Both the position numbers and the translations under genes were made by a program. Below, piece after piece: positions 6,157-16,041 of a stretch of DNA of 64,000 nt. This stretch comes from Thalassospiraceae bacterium LMO-JJ14 (lineage in GTDB: Bacteria; Pseudomonadota; Alphaproteobacteria; Rhodospirillales; Casp-alpha2). Position 1 is the stretch's first letter. Every line of letters begins with the position of its first letter. The notes beneath the pieces are model-generated. The model had not been told where the DNA came from and ran no database searches. It saw only the letters and a program-made list of their open reading frames with translations. The stretch covers positions 3,200,501 to 3,264,500 of the forward strand of contig CP134604.1 of the NCBI GenBank assembly GCA_021555105.2, written 5' to 3'.

Positions 6157-7944
6157 TCATCCCTTCTCATCCCCCTCCGGCTCGTCGTTGAGCGCATCTT
6201 CGGCGAAGATTTCCTCCAGCTCGTTGGCCCACACCCTGGCCGCCTCGGCGAACGCTTTCTCGTCCGTGTGGTTGCCGAACTGGTTCTTCAGACGGCGCTC
6301 GTCGTGATCGCGGAACATCTCCGCGATATGGCGCGCGTCCTTGCTGGCGAAGCCGATACTTTGCAGCGTCAGGCGCCCGGCCTCGATCCCGGAATGAAAG
6401 GTCTCGCGGATAACATGGTCGACGCCCTGCTCCATCAGCCGGTAGGCATGCTGGCGGTCCTTGGCGCGCGCGATCACGGTCAGGTTCGGAAAGCGCCTGC
6501 GCACCAGTTCCGCCGTCTTCACCGACTGGTCCGCATCGTCGACGGCCAGCAAAAGCACCTTGGCCTTGTGCGCGCCCGCCGCGTACATGACGTCGTAGCG
6601 CGTGGAATCGCCGTAATAGATCTTGTTGCCGTAGTTGGCGACGAAGTTGATCTGGTTGGGGTCCAGCTCCAGCGCCGTGAAGCCGATGTGCTTGGCGCGC
6701 AGGATGCGGCCGATGATCTGCCCGAACCGCCCGAACCCGGCGATGATCACCGGATGCTCCAGTTCCATGGGCATTTCCTCGGCGGGAACATCCGCCTGCG
6801 GGACCTTGAGCAGACGACCGGACAGCAGATACAGCAACGGTGTCACGGCCATCGACAGGGTCACCACAAGGATCGCCAGATCCGCATGGCCGCGCGCCAG
6901 CGCACCGGCGCCGACGGCAAGCCCGAGGATGACGAAGGCGAACTCGCCGCCCTGTGAAATCGCGATCGCCAGATTGCGCCGGGCCTCGGCGTTCAGACCG
7001 TTGGCGTAGCCAAGCCCCCACAGCACCGCCGCCTTGGTGCCGACCAGGCCGACGACGAGGCCGATGACAACCAGGAATTCCGTCACCAGCAGGCCGAAAT
7101 TGACCGACATGCCGACGGCGATGAAGAACAGCCCCAGCAACAATCCCTTGAACGGTTCGATATCGGCTTCCAGCGCGTGGCGGTATTCGCTGTCGGCCAG
7201 CAGCACCCCGGCGAGGAACGCGCCCAGCGCCATCGACAGGCCGACCGACTGCATCAAAAGCGCGGTGCCGAGTACGGTCAGCAGACCGCAGGCGGTGAAG
7301 ATTTCCCTGAGCCCGGTTTCGGCGATGTTCGACAGCACGAATTTCAACAAATACCGCCCGACGACGATCACCGCGGCGATGACCCCGGCGATGGTCAGGC
7401 CGTCGATCCACACATCGGCGGCCCGCATCTCCGCTCCGCCGCCCAGCAAAGGCACCAGCGCGATCAGCGGGATCGCCGCGATGTCCTGAAACAACAGCAC
7501 TGAAAACGCGGCACGGCCGTAGCGGCTCGTCAGGTGCCCCTTCTCGGCCATGATCTGCAGGGCGAACGCCGTCGATGACAGCGATGCTGCCAGACCGATG
7601 GCCAACGCGCCTTGCCATGGCACCCCCAGCGTAAAGACGACACCCGCCAGGATCGCCGCACTGACGACAACCTGCGCGCCGCCGAGACCGAACACCGGCC
7701 GGCGCATGGTCCACAGACGCGACGGCTGCAACTCGAGGCCGATCAGAAACAGCAGCAGCACGACGCCGAACTCGCCGAAATGCAGTATGCTCTCGACATC
7801 GCTGACAAGACGCAGCCCCCAGGGGCCGATGGCCGCACCGGCGATCAGATAACCCAATACCGATCCCAGCCCGAGCCGTTTGGCGAACGGGACTGCAACC
7901 ACGGCGGCCCCCAGGAATATGGCCGTTTCGGTGATCAAGGACAT
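6157..7944 (-). CDS. Kef-type (CPA2) monovalent cation:proton antiporter
   Basis: Encodes 595 residues. About 12 membrane segments form the Na+/H+ exchanger domain (residues 1-375, including LIGLELQPSRLW), followed by a cytoplasmic RCK/TrkA-N domain starting at HPVIIAGFGRFGQIIGRIL, with the GxGxxG nucleotide motif, and an acidic tail. This is the KefB/KefC/YbaL architecture: K+ (or Na+) efflux coupled to H+ entry, gated by nucleotide or glutathione binding. The ancillary KefF/KefG protein is not nearby, so glutathione gating cannot be assumed. Appears to be a single-gene unit. Confidence 0.88.
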   Translation of the reverse strand: MSLITETAIFLGAAVVAVPFAKRLGLGSVLGYLIAGAAIGPWGLRLVSDVESILHFGEFGVVLLLFLIGLELQPSRLWTMRRPVFGLGGAQVVVSAAILAGVVFTLGVPWQGALAIGLAASLSSTAFALQIMAEKGHLTSRYGRAAFSVLLFQDIAAIPLIALVPLLGGGAEMRAADVWIDGLTIAGVIAAVIVVGRYLLKFVLSNIAETGLREIFTACGLLTVLGTALLMQSVGLSMALGAFLAGVLLADSEYRHALEADIEPFKGLLLGLFFIAVGMSVNFGLLVTEFLVVIGLVVGLVGTKAAVLWGLGYANGLNAEARRNLAIAISQGGEFAFVILGLAVGAGALARGHADLAILVVTLSMAVTPLLYLLSGRLLKVPQADVPAEEMPMELEHPVIIAGFGRFGQIIGRILRAKHIGFTALELDPNQINFVANYGNKIYYGDSTRYDVMYAAGAHKAKVLLLAVDDADQSVKTAELVRRRFPNLTVIARAKDRQHAYRLMEQGVDHVIRETFHSGIEAGRLTLQSIGFASKDARHIAEMFRDHDERRLKNQFGNHTDEKAFAEAARVWANELEEIFAEDALNDEPEGDEKG

Positions 7945-7983
7945 ATACGTATATCCGCCGGTTTCCGCTTCGGGTTTAATTCA

Positions 7984-8006
7984 GGAACAATAATTAGAAT
8001 TATTCC
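7984..8006. promoter_or_regulatory. imperfect AT-rich inverted repeat upstream of the YHS gene
   Basis: An imperfect dyad (GGAA-c-AAT against ATT-a-TTCC) lies in the divergent gap between the antiporter and YHS-domain genes. It is a possible operator; evidence is weak. Confidence 0.3.
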
Positions 8007-8165
8007 AAGTGTGAGCATGAAGTGTAACAGACTCACAAAAGAATCACGAAGCCACGTTAAAGGGGAGACCGGTATTTACAAAATAGCCGTCACTGTTTCT
8101 GGCATTTTTCCGAAAATTTTACTAAAAGTGTTGAAAATCAGGAATCGACACTTTGAGGGGTCATA

Positions 8166-8642
8166 ATGTCGGTATTGAGAACCAGCCGTGCCTGGGTAAT
8201 GTGCCTTGCCCTATGCCTGACAGTTGTTTCGGTTCAAGCCGACGATGAAGCCAATGTAACGCCAGAAGGAGTGGCCATTCATGGATACGATCCGGTCGCC
8301 TATTTCGATCCCGGCGTACCGGTTCGGGGCAATGCTTCCCATAGCGCCCGACATTTCGGTATCACCTACTGGTTTTCGTCATCCGAGAATCTTTCAAAGT
8401 TCACACAGAACCCGGAAAAATACACCCCGTCATACGGCGGTTGGTGTTCCTACGGGGTCCGGGTCGGCAAGAAGTTCGATGTCGACCCCAACGCCTTCAG
8501 GGTCGTCGACGGCCGGCTGTTCCTGCAACTCGATTTCGGCACCCAGAAGCTCTGGAAACAGGATCTCGCCAAGAATATTGATATCGCCGACCGTCTGTGG
8601 CCGAAAATCCAGTCGGCATCTGCAAAAGCGCTCGGCGAATGA
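8166..8642 (+). CDS. secreted YHS domain-containing protein
   Basis: Encodes 158 residues. A signal peptide (VMCLALCLTVVSVQA) is followed by a YHS-type domain: GVAIHGYDPVAYF, FSSSENLSKFTQNPEKYTP, then GGWCSYGVRVGKKFDV. These are conserved features of periplasmic YHS proteins. YHS domains are thought to bind metals, often beside copper or heavy-metal proteins; the biochemical role here is unknown. The gene is followed after 64 bp by a histidine kinase gene, possibly co-transcribed. Confidence 0.85.
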   Translation: MSVLRTSRAWVMCLALCLTVVSVQADDEANVTPEGVAIHGYDPVAYFDPGVPVRGNASHSARHFGITYWFSSSENLSKFTQNPEKYTPSYGGWCSYGVRVGKKFDVDPNAFRVVDGRLFLQLDFGTQKLWKQDLAKNIDIADRLWPKIQSASAKALGE

Positions 8643-8706
8643 AGCCCCCTCCGGCACGGCTTGATCCGGTGAATATTCCGGCCTGCATCGGGAGCATCGG
8701 GCAATT

Positions 8707-10140
8707 ATGAACAGATCCCTGAGCACGAAATTCATTACCACCATTACGCCGATTTTTATCGCCGTTTTCGTGACCTGTATCATCGTCGAGACTTTCCACA
8801 CTTATGAAAAGTCGCGCGCTGAAATCGCCCAAAGGCTGGACACGCTGGCGGCCAGTCAGTCGATCATTCTTGCCGAAACGATTGCCAACAAAAATATCAA
8901 CCAACTGAGCCTGATGCTGGCCAGCATCATCAGCGAACCCAATCTGGTCGGCATCGCCATCCACGACACCGACGGCAATGTCATGGATAGCTTCGGCGAG
9001 TTGGACAGCGATGACGCGGCACTCGTCAAAACCATCACCGTCAATTTCACCGATGGCGCCGAGGTTCGGCGCGTCGGCACGATGAAGCTGGTAATGACCG
9101 ATCGATATGCCCTGCAGAAAATAAAAACCCAGCTTTTCTTTCATATTCTCCTTGGTCTGGCATTGCTGGCGGCGGCCCTGTTCGCTTCGATCTTCGCTTA
9201 CCGGCGCACCGTCGGCCGCCCGCTCGACAAGCTGATGTCGTCGATCAACGAAACCAAGGGCGGGACCCTTGGCCGCGTCGATTGGGAATCGAACGATGAA
9301 ATCGGCCGGCTGATCAACTCTTACAACGACATGCAAAGCCGCCTCGACAGCTATGCAAATGAACTGAAGGCGATACACGATCAGCTGGAGCAGCGGGTCA
9401 AGGAGCGCACCCACGCACTGGTGCTGGCGCGCGAGAACGCCGAAGACGCTAGCCGCGTCAAATCGAAGTTCCTGTCGTCCATGAGTCACGAGTTCAGAAC
9501 CCCGATGAATGCCATCCTCGGTTTTACGCAGATTCTGCAGATGTCGGCGGAAGTGCGGAACAGCCCGAATTTGCAGGACCGTCTGGGAAAAATAGAGGAC
9601 AGCGCCAGAAACCTGATGACGCTGCTCGATGACATCATGGTTTTCGCGCAACTGGAAACCGCCACCGGCGACATGAATATTGAAGAAATCTCGCCGCACC
9701 TGGCGATTATGGATGCCGTGGCGCTGATTCAACCGCTGGCCGAATCGCGCCGGGTGACCCTGGATACCGGGGGTGTGAATAGCGAAGCCGGGACGGTCAA
9801 GGCAGACCGGAATCAGCTCGGCAAGGCGCTGTTCAACCTGTTGTCGAACGCGGTCAAGTACAACCGCGCCGGCGGCAGCGTCACCGTCGACGTCACCCCC
9901 GACGGCAACGATTTGCGAATTTCCATCAGCGATACCGGCTACGGGATCCCCTCCGACCGGCTGCAGAATATCTTCGAGCCGTTCAACCGGGTCGGCCGCG
10001 AAGCCGGCACCATTGAGGGATCGGGCATCGGCCTGACCATCACGCAGTACATCGTCGAACGTATGAGCGGCAGAATCGAGTTCGAAAGCGTCGAAGACCA
10101 GGGGTCGACCTTCCACGTGACTTTCCCGCTGGCCGCCTGA
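8707..10140 (+). CDS. membrane sensor histidine kinase (HAMP-HisKA-HATPase)
   Basis: Encodes 477 residues. TM1 (about 10-29), a periplasmic sensor segment (30-137), TM2 (about 138-160), a HAMP linker, a coiled coil (LEQRVKERTHALVLARENAE), HisKA with phosphoacceptor His261 in SSMSHEFRTPMNAILG, and a HATPase_c domain with its N box (LFNLLSNAVKYNRAG), DTGYGIP and GSGIGLTI. It autophosphorylates and should signal to a response regulator, but none is encoded nearby, so it is an orphan kinase. The sensor domain has no recognised ligand motif. The upstream YHS protein might be part of the sensing system; this is inference. Confidence 0.9.
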   Translation: MNRSLSTKFITTITPIFIAVFVTCIIVETFHTYEKSRAEIAQRLDTLAASQSIILAETIANKNINQLSLMLASIISEPNLVGIAIHDTDGNVMDSFGELDSDDAALVKTITVNFTDGAEVRRVGTMKLVMTDRYALQKIKTQLFFHILLGLALLAAALFASIFAYRRTVGRPLDKLMSSINETKGGTLGRVDWESNDEIGRLINSYNDMQSRLDSYANELKAIHDQLEQRVKERTHALVLARENAEDASRVKSKFLSSMSHEFRTPMNAILGFTQILQMSAEVRNSPNLQDRLGKIEDSARNLMTLLDDIMVFAQLETATGDMNIEEISPHLAIMDAVALIQPLAESRRVTLDTGGVNSEAGTVKADRNQLGKALFNLLSNAVKYNRAGGSVTVDVTPDGNDLRISISDTGYGIPSDRLQNIFEPFNRVGREAGTIEGSGIGLTITQYIVERMSGRIEFESVEDQGSTFHVTFPLAA

Positions 10141-10305
10141 ACCCCGGCGGGGATGCGCAGAATTCCCGTTTCTGGCTGAAAACGGCCCTTTTTGTAAGGG
10201 TCCGGTCAGGTTCGCCGCCTACTTTCCCAGAACTGAATCAACAACATCGACGAAACCGGCGCGTTCTGCGCCGTTTACTTTGTTAATCAAGAGGCTCCCC
10301 CTGTT

Positions 10306-13300
10306 ATGACGGATACGGTTTACGGCGTTAACCTGGTTGAGAACGGCAGCTTTGAGGATGTGGATTACAGCCACGACCACGGTCACGGCCATCACTTCGG
10401 TCACGGCCGTTTTGGCGGCCGCCATGATCACCGGCATGACAACCGCCATCACCAGAGTGCCGAACTGAGCGGCTGGCACACGTCATCCGGGCCGGGGCCG
10501 GATATCGAAACGTCTACCCGCTGGACACCCGCCGCCGAAGGCCGCCGCTATATCGAACTTGACGGCAGCGGTGCGCGCGACACCAACAGCTCTATCTATC
10601 AGGACATTCCGACCGGCGGCAGTGGCACTTTCCAGTTGTCGTTCAGCTACGCAGCGCCGCCGTTCAGCCGCGGCTCGTCAAACGGCATCGAAGTGATCTG
10701 GAACGGCGAGGTCATCGACACCATCACCGCCGACGGCGGCTGGGGCACCGACTGGCAGAGCTTCACCTATGAACTTGAGGGCGCGGGCGATGCCACACGG
10801 CTCGAATTCCGCGCCGTCGGCCGGGATGACGGCCGTGGCGGCCTGCTCGACGACATTTCCGTGATCGGCATCGAGCCGCCGGAACTGTTCACCGACGATG
10901 CCGACACCGTGGTGCTTGCCGACGACGACCCGGATTACGGGTCCGGCGAACAATATGACGCGCTGGCGGGCGACGATATCGTCAGCGGCGGCGACCTCGA
11001 TGACGACATCAACGGCAACACCGGCAACGACACGCTTTCCGGCGGCGCCGGCGACGACACCCTGATCGGCGGGGCGGAAACCGAGACCCTGGTCGAAAAG
11101 GAACGCGTCGTCGAACACGACCTGTCGAGCCTGAATGACACCCCGGCTCTCGGCGTCGATCCGTCGCACTTCACGCTCGCCAACGATCACCAGGTGACGA
11201 TGACCTTCGTCGGCGAGGAAGCGGGCTACCGCAACACCGTCGGCATCTACAAGATCGCCGACGACGGCAGCATGTACGACGTCGAAATCGTCTTTCAGGA
11301 TGCCTCCGACAGCCGCTGGTACGGCACCGAAACCGGCACCGCTGTCGATCTCGACCTGTCCGGCGGCGACAGCTTCGGCGTCTTCATCATCGCCGATGGC
11401 GCCCGCCGCAATAACTTCCGTCACATGGACGACGGCCACTTCGAGTTCCGCAATGCCGACGGCAGCCCGGCAACCGTCGACAGCGACGCCCCGGAACTGG
11501 TGTTCGTCAACAACTGGGGCCGCGCCAGGGAACTGAGGGGCGAGATTTATCATTCCGCCGTCGATAGCGGCAACCTGCAGCTCAACGCCGACGACACACT
11601 GCATGTGCAGTCGTCCGCAAACGGCGACGGCGGCCTGCGCCTCAACTTCGAGGACCTGCCGGCATCGTGGAGCGACAACGACTTCGACGACGTCGTCATC
11701 GATCTTTCCTTCGCCCCCGTCACCGAGACTTATCTTGCCGCCGCCGACGACAACGATGTGCTGTTCGGCGAAGACGGCGACGACACGCTGATCGGCGGGT
11801 ATGGCGACGACACCCTTGATGGCGGCACCGGCAACGATGTGCTCGACGGCGGTGCCGGTAACGACACTCTTCTGGGCGGCGCCGGTGACGACACACTCGA
11901 CGGCGGCGGCGGACGCGACAAGCTGGACGGCGGCGACGGCGACGACCTGATCTTCGGGCGCGGCGGCAAGGACACCCTGATCGGCGGCAGCGGCAATGAC
12001 GACCTGCGCGCCAATGGCGGCAACGATATCCTCAGGGGCGGCGGCGGCGACGACCGCCTGGCCGGCGGTAACGGCGACGACGTGCTCAAGGGCGGCGGCG
12101 GCGACGATCTTTTGATCGGCGGCAACGGCGCGGACAGCATCGACGCAGGCAACGGCGACGACACCGTGCGCGTCGATTTCGACCAGGCCCAGGGCGATGT
12201 CGCCGACGGCGGGCGCGGCACCGACACTCTCGACATAACCGTCGAGACCGACGATCTCGCCGATCCGGCCGTGCTCCAGGCGCTGCTCGATCTTCACAGC
12301 TTCATCACCGACAATGCCGACGCCAACTCCGACAGCGGCCCAAGCCAGGCCTTCGCCGCGCTCGGTCTCGAAGTCAGCAACTTCGAAGCCATCGACATCA
12401 CCGTCATCGACTCCGCAACCGGCGAGGAAGTGCCGGGGTTCCTGGCGCCGGTGATCGCGCTTTCGGCGGCGGACAGCGCCGGTGACGAGGACACGGCCAT
12501 CGCGCTCGATATCTCGGCCGCCGTCACCAATGCGCCGGGGCTGTTCGACCTCAGCGTCACCGTTTCCGGCGTGCCTTCGGGGGCAAGACTGTCCGCCGGG
12601 ACCGACAATCTGGACGGCTCATGGACCCTGGCGCCGGGCGACCTGGCCGGGCTGACCGTCACACCGCCCGCCGACAGCGACGCCGACTTCGCCCTCACCG
12701 TCACGGCGACCGCGACGAACCAGATCACCGGGGTCGAAACGACCAGCGACGCCCTCATACAGGCGGTCGTCGTCGATGCCGTCGCCGACGCGCCGACGCT
12801 GTCCGTCGACGATGTTGTGCTGGCCGATCCCAATGCCGGCGATCAGCTGATCGAAGGCAGCGACGCCAAGGATACCCTGCAGGGCTTCGGCGGCAACGAC
12901 ACCATCAACGGCGGCGCCAAGGGCGACACCATCATCGGTGACGGTCCCTCGGCGGCAACCTTTACCGGCGCGCTGGCGATTGCCGCCGCGCTCGGCGATA
13001 TCGACGGCTCGGAAACTCTTGAGATCGTCGTCGACGGCCTGCCCGCGGGCGCAACCCTTTCGGCCGGCACCGATAACGGTTCCGGCACGGTCGTGCTGAC
13101 AACCGCCGATCTTGCCGGCCTGACCATCACCGTGCCATCCGGTGCGGCTGATTTCTCGCTGAACGTCAGCGCCATTGCCACCGACACGGACGCGGACAGC
13201 GGCCAGCAATCCACCGCCAGCGCCGCCGTAATCGCCAGCGCGACGCTCACCGTCTCGGTTGACGGCGACGACATCCTGAACGGCGGCACCGGCAAAGACA

Positions 13301-14733
13301 CCATTCAGGGCAACGGCGGCAACGACACCATTAACGGCGAAGGCGGCGCGGACGATATCGACGGCGGCGACGGCGACGACATCATCAACGGCGGCGGCGG
13401 CGCGGACCTGATCTTCGGCGGCCTCGGCAATGACGTCATCGACGGCAACGCAGGCAACGACAGCATCTTCGGTGGCGACGGCAACGACGACATCAACGGT
13501 GGCGGCGGTCTGGACATCATCGACGGCGGCAACGGCGACGATACGATCAAGGGGGCGGCAGACGCCGACACGCTGATCGGCGGCGCCGGCAACGATACCC
13601 TGAACGGCACGGCGGGCGACGACAGCCTCGACGGCGGCGACGGCGATGATGTGCTGAACGGCGGCAGCGAGAACGATATCCTCAATGGCGGTGCCGGCAA
13701 CGACACCCTGAACGGCGGCACCGGCGACGACGTGCTCGACGGCGGCGCGGGCGATGACGTGCTGAAAGGCGGCGGCGGGGTCGACACCTTGTCCGGCGGC
13801 GGCGGCAAGGACCAGATTTTCGGCGGTGCGCAGGCCGACACGCTTTACGGAGATGCCGGCAGCGATACCATCTCAGGCGACGGCGGCGCCGACGTGATCT
13901 TCGGCGGTAGCGGCAAGGACGTGATTTCCGGCGGTGCCGGTGCGGACAGCATCGACGGTGGTAACGGCAACGACGAGATCAACGGCGACGACGGCAACGA
14001 CAGCATCGACGGCGGCGCCAATGACGATCTGATCTGGGGCGGTCTCGGCAAGGACGAACTGTTCGGCGGCAGTGGCAACGATGTCCTATACGGCGGCGAC
14101 GACAACGACACCCTGCACGGCGGCGATGACAACGACACACTCCGCGGCGAACTGGGCAACGACGTGATCTTCGGTGACGCCGGTAACGACATCGTCATCG
14201 GCGGTGACGGCAAGGACGAACTGCACGGCGGCACAGGCGACGACCTGCTGTTCGGCCAGGCAGGCGGCGACACCCTTTTCGGCGACGAAGGCAACGATAC
14301 GCTGTGGGGTGACACCGGTGCGGACACGCTCAACGGCGGCAGCGGCAATGACCGCATCGAAGCGCACGGCGGTGCGGATATCGTCAACGGCGGCACCGGG
14401 GTCGACTTCATGATCGGCGGCAAGGGCAACGACACATTTGTCTTCAATCTCGGCGCCGGTGACAGCGGCATCGGTGCGGGCAACCGCGACATTATCACCG
14501 ACTTCGACGCCGACACGGCGGACACACTCTCGTTCGGCGGCATCTCGGCGTTCAGCTTCATGGGTGACGAAACCCAGGCGTTCGCCGGTGCAGGCACCGC
14601 ATCGGGGCGTTTCAACGACAGCCTCAAGGTCCTCGAAATCGATGCCGACGGCGATCAGATCGCCGATCTGGAAATCGAACTGCAAGGTGTCGACGGCGCC
14701 GATCTGGACGATACCGACTTCATCGTCAGCTAG
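10306..14733 (+). CDS. large RTX (hemolysin-type Ca-binding) type I secreted protein
   Basis: Encodes 1475 residues, very Asp/Gly-rich, with no Sec signal. Order: a galactose-binding-like domain (about 5-195, starting NLVENGSFE) interrupted by a His-rich stretch at 23-49 (11 His); a first RTX block (about 217-257); a DUF4114-like domain (about 270-480, GYRNTVGIYKIADDGSM, FGVFIIADG); RTX block 2 (480-620); cadherin-like beta segments (about 700-840 and 885-985) around a short RTX block; a long RTX block 3 (about 986-1378, GGxGxDxLx nonapeptides); and a serralysin-type C-terminal secretion region. The role could be adhesion or surface-layer binding; no catalytic motif seen. It converges 3 bp from the HlyD-like gene of its probable exporter. 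Confidence 0.92.
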   Translation: MTDTVYGVNLVENGSFEDVDYSHDHGHGHHFGHGRFGGRHDHRHDNRHHQSAELSGWHTSSGPGPDIETSTRWTPAAEGRRYIELDGSGARDTNSSIYQDIPTGGSGTFQLSFSYAAPPFSRGSSNGIEVIWNGEVIDTITADGGWGTDWQSFTYELEGAGDATRLEFRAVGRDDGRGGLLDDISVIGIEPPELFTDDADTVVLADDDPDYGSGEQYDALAGDDIVSGGDLDDDINGNTGNDTLSGGAGDDTLIGGAETETLVEKERVVEHDLSSLNDTPALGVDPSHFTLANDHQVTMTFVGEEAGYRNTVGIYKIADDGSMYDVEIVFQDASDSRWYGTETGTAVDLDLSGGDSFGVFIIADGARRNNFRHMDDGHFEFRNADGSPATVDSDAPELVFVNNWGRARELRGEIYHSAVDSGNLQLNADDTLHVQSSANGDGGLRLNFEDLPASWSDNDFDDVVIDLSFAPVTETYLAAADDNDVLFGEDGDDTLIGGYGDDTLDGGTGNDVLDGGAGNDTLLGGAGDDTLDGGGGRDKLDGGDGDDLIFGRGGKDTLIGGSGNDDLRANGGNDILRGGGGDDRLAGGNGDDVLKGGGGDDLLIGGNGADSIDAGNGDDTVRVDFDQAQGDVADGGRGTDTLDITVETDDLADPAVLQALLDLHSFITDNADANSDSGPSQAFAALGLEVSNFEAIDITVIDSATGEEVPGFLAPVIALSAADSAGDEDTAIALDISAAVTNAPGLFDLSVTVSGVPSGARLSAGTDNLDGSWTLAPGDLAGLTVTPPADSDADFALTVTATATNQITGVETTSDALIQAVVVDAVADAPTLSVDDVVLADPNAGDQLIEGSDAKDTLQGFGGNDTINGGAKGDTIIGDGPSAATFTGALAIAAALGDIDGSETLEIVVDGLPAGATLSAGTDNGSGTVVLTTADLAGLTITVPSGAADFSLNVSAIATDTDADSGQQSTASAAVIASATLTVSVDGDDILNGGTGKDTIQGNGGNDTINGEGGADDIDGGDGDDIINGGGGADLIFGGLGNDVIDGNAGNDSIFGGDGNDDINGGGGLDIIDGGNGDDTIKGAADADTLIGGAGNDTLNGTAGDDSLDGGDGDDVLNGGSENDILNGGAGNDTLNGGTGDDVLDGGAGDDVLKGGGGVDTLSGGGGKDQIFGGAQADTLYGDAGSDTISGDGGADVIFGGSGKDVISGGAGADSIDGGNGNDEINGDDGNDSIDGGANDDLIWGGLGKDELFGGSGNDVLYGGDDNDTLHGGDDNDTLRGELGNDVIFGDAGNDIVIGGDGKDELHGGTGDDLLFGQAGGDTLFGDEGNDTLWGDTGADTLNGGSGNDRIEAHGGADIVNGGTGVDFMIGGKGNDTFVFNLGAGDSGIGAGNRDIITDFDADTADTLSFGGISAFSFMGDETQAFAGAGTASGRFNDSLKVLEIDADGDQIADLEIELQGVDGADLDDTDFIVS

Positions 14734-14736
14734 CGC

Positions 14737-16041
14737 TCAGCGTTCCTGAAAAGCCCCGCCCATGCGGTGCAGCAGCGGATCGAGGATATAGCCCATCACC
14801 GTCCGCTCGCCGGTCAGGATGCTGGTCGCGACCTGCATCCCCGGGAACAGGGCATAGCGCTCGCCGGCCTTCTCGAAGTAGTCGCGCGGCAATTCGATCC
14901 TGACCCGGTAGAACGGCATCCCGTCGTCGCTGATCAGCGTATCGGGGCTGACCTCGGTCACCGTCCCGTCGAGCTGACCGAAGCGGACCGCATCCGATGA
15001 AGCGAGTTTGATAACGGCGCGCTGGCCGACGGCGACGTAGCCGATGTCCTGGGTTTTCAGCTTCGCCTCGACGATCAGCTTGTCGCCCAGCGGCACGATA
15101 TCGGCAACGCTTTGGCCCGGCTTCAAGACCCCGCCGAGCGTCACCACGTTCAGCGTCTTGACCACGCCGTCGACCGGCGAGCGGACAACGGTGCGCTCCA
15201 GGCTGTCTTCGAACTTGCGCACCCGTTCGCGCAGTTCGCGGGACTTGAGCCGCGCTTCCTCAAGGCTCTGCTGCACCTCGTCGGCAAAGGTTGCGCGGAT
15301 ACGCTGCAGTTCGGCCTCGGCCTCATCAAGGGCCGAGCGGGCGCGGACAAGCTGCGCACGGTCGCCTTCGACCTGATTTCTGAGCGCGCGGCCTTCCTTC
15401 AACAGATCGAGGTGCTTGAAGCGGTTGATCAGGCTCTTTTTCAAAAGCTGTTCGCTCATCGCGATCTGCTCGTCGACCAGCGCCAGCCCCTTTTCGCCGC
15501 CGGCGATGCGGCCTTCGATCTCGGCGATCTGCTGGCGGCGCTGCACCACGGACTGTTGCTGTTTGGCGAGGTCGTTGTTGTGCTTGGCGAGGCGGGTGTC
15601 GAAGCGGTCCCGGGCCTGGCGGGCAAGTTCGGGATGCGTGCTCTGCAGGGCATCGGAAAACACCGGTTGCTGTGCGCCTGCGGCCAGCGCCTCGAATTGC
15701 GCGATATCGGTTTCCAGGGCGCGGAGGCGGATGCGCAGCTCGGCCACTTCGGCGCCGCTGACCGTCGGCTCCAGTTCCACCAGCGGCTGCCCGGCACTGA
15801 CCTTCTGGCCTTCGACGACCTTGATCTCGCGCACGATGCCGCCTTCCAGATGCTGCACGGTCTTGACCTGCGACGAGGGAATGACCTCGCCGGCGGCATG
15901 GCTGACGATGTCCAGCGTGCTGAAATGCGCCCACAGGCCGAACGCGACGACCGCCAGCGCACTGATCCAGAACGTCGCGTGCGTCAGGGCGGGAACACCG
16001 CCGCCCGGCCGGGACGTCTGCATGTCGGCCCCGATACTCAT
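14737..16041 (-). CDS. type I secretion periplasmic adaptor (HlyD family)
   Basis: Encodes 434 residues. One N-terminal membrane helix (about 22-42), a lipoyl-like half (VQHLEGGIVREIKVVEGQ), a long alpha-helical hairpin (about 90-290, coiled coil) and the closing barrel (VVRSPVDGVVKTLNVVTLGG). This is the HlyD/PrtE architecture linking the inner-membrane ABC exporter to a TolC-like outer-membrane channel. Its start overlaps the ABC gene stop by 4 bp (ATGA), so the two are translationally coupled. The neighbouring RTX protein is the evident substrate. No TolC homologue is in the window. Confidence 0.92.
   Translation of the reverse strand: MSIGADMQTSRPGGGVPALTHATFWISALAVVAFGLWAHFSTLDIVSHAAGEVIPSSQVKTVQHLEGGIVREIKVVEGQKVSAGQPLVELEPTVSGAEVAELRIRLRALETDIAQFEALAAGAQQPVFSDALQSTHPELARQARDRFDTRLAKHNNDLAKQQQSVVQRRQQIAEIEGRIAGGEKGLALVDEQIAMSEQLLKKSLINRFKHLDLLKEGRALRNQVEGDRAQLVRARSALDEAEAELQRIRATFADEVQQSLEEARLKSRELRERVRKFEDSLERTVVRSPVDGVVKTLNVVTLGGVLKPGQSVADIVPLGDKLIVEAKLKTQDIGYVAVGQRAVIKLASSDAVRFGQLDGTVTEVSPDTLISDDGMPFYRVRIELPRDYFEKAGERYALFPGMQVATSILTGERTVMGYILDPLLHRMGGAFQER

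Noticed and set aside
8497-10116. 539-residue minus-strand open frame
   Set aside because: Antisense to the YHS and histidine kinase genes, which have clear domains; no similarity seen.
10678-12297. long minus-strand frames within the RTX gene
   Set aside because: Ala/Val/Pro/Ser-rich shadows generated by the Asp/Gly codon repeats.
13261-14440. possible CRISPR array or minisatellite
   Set aside because: The short DNA repeats follow the 9-residue RTX period in a single reading frame, with no fixed repeat-spacer structure.
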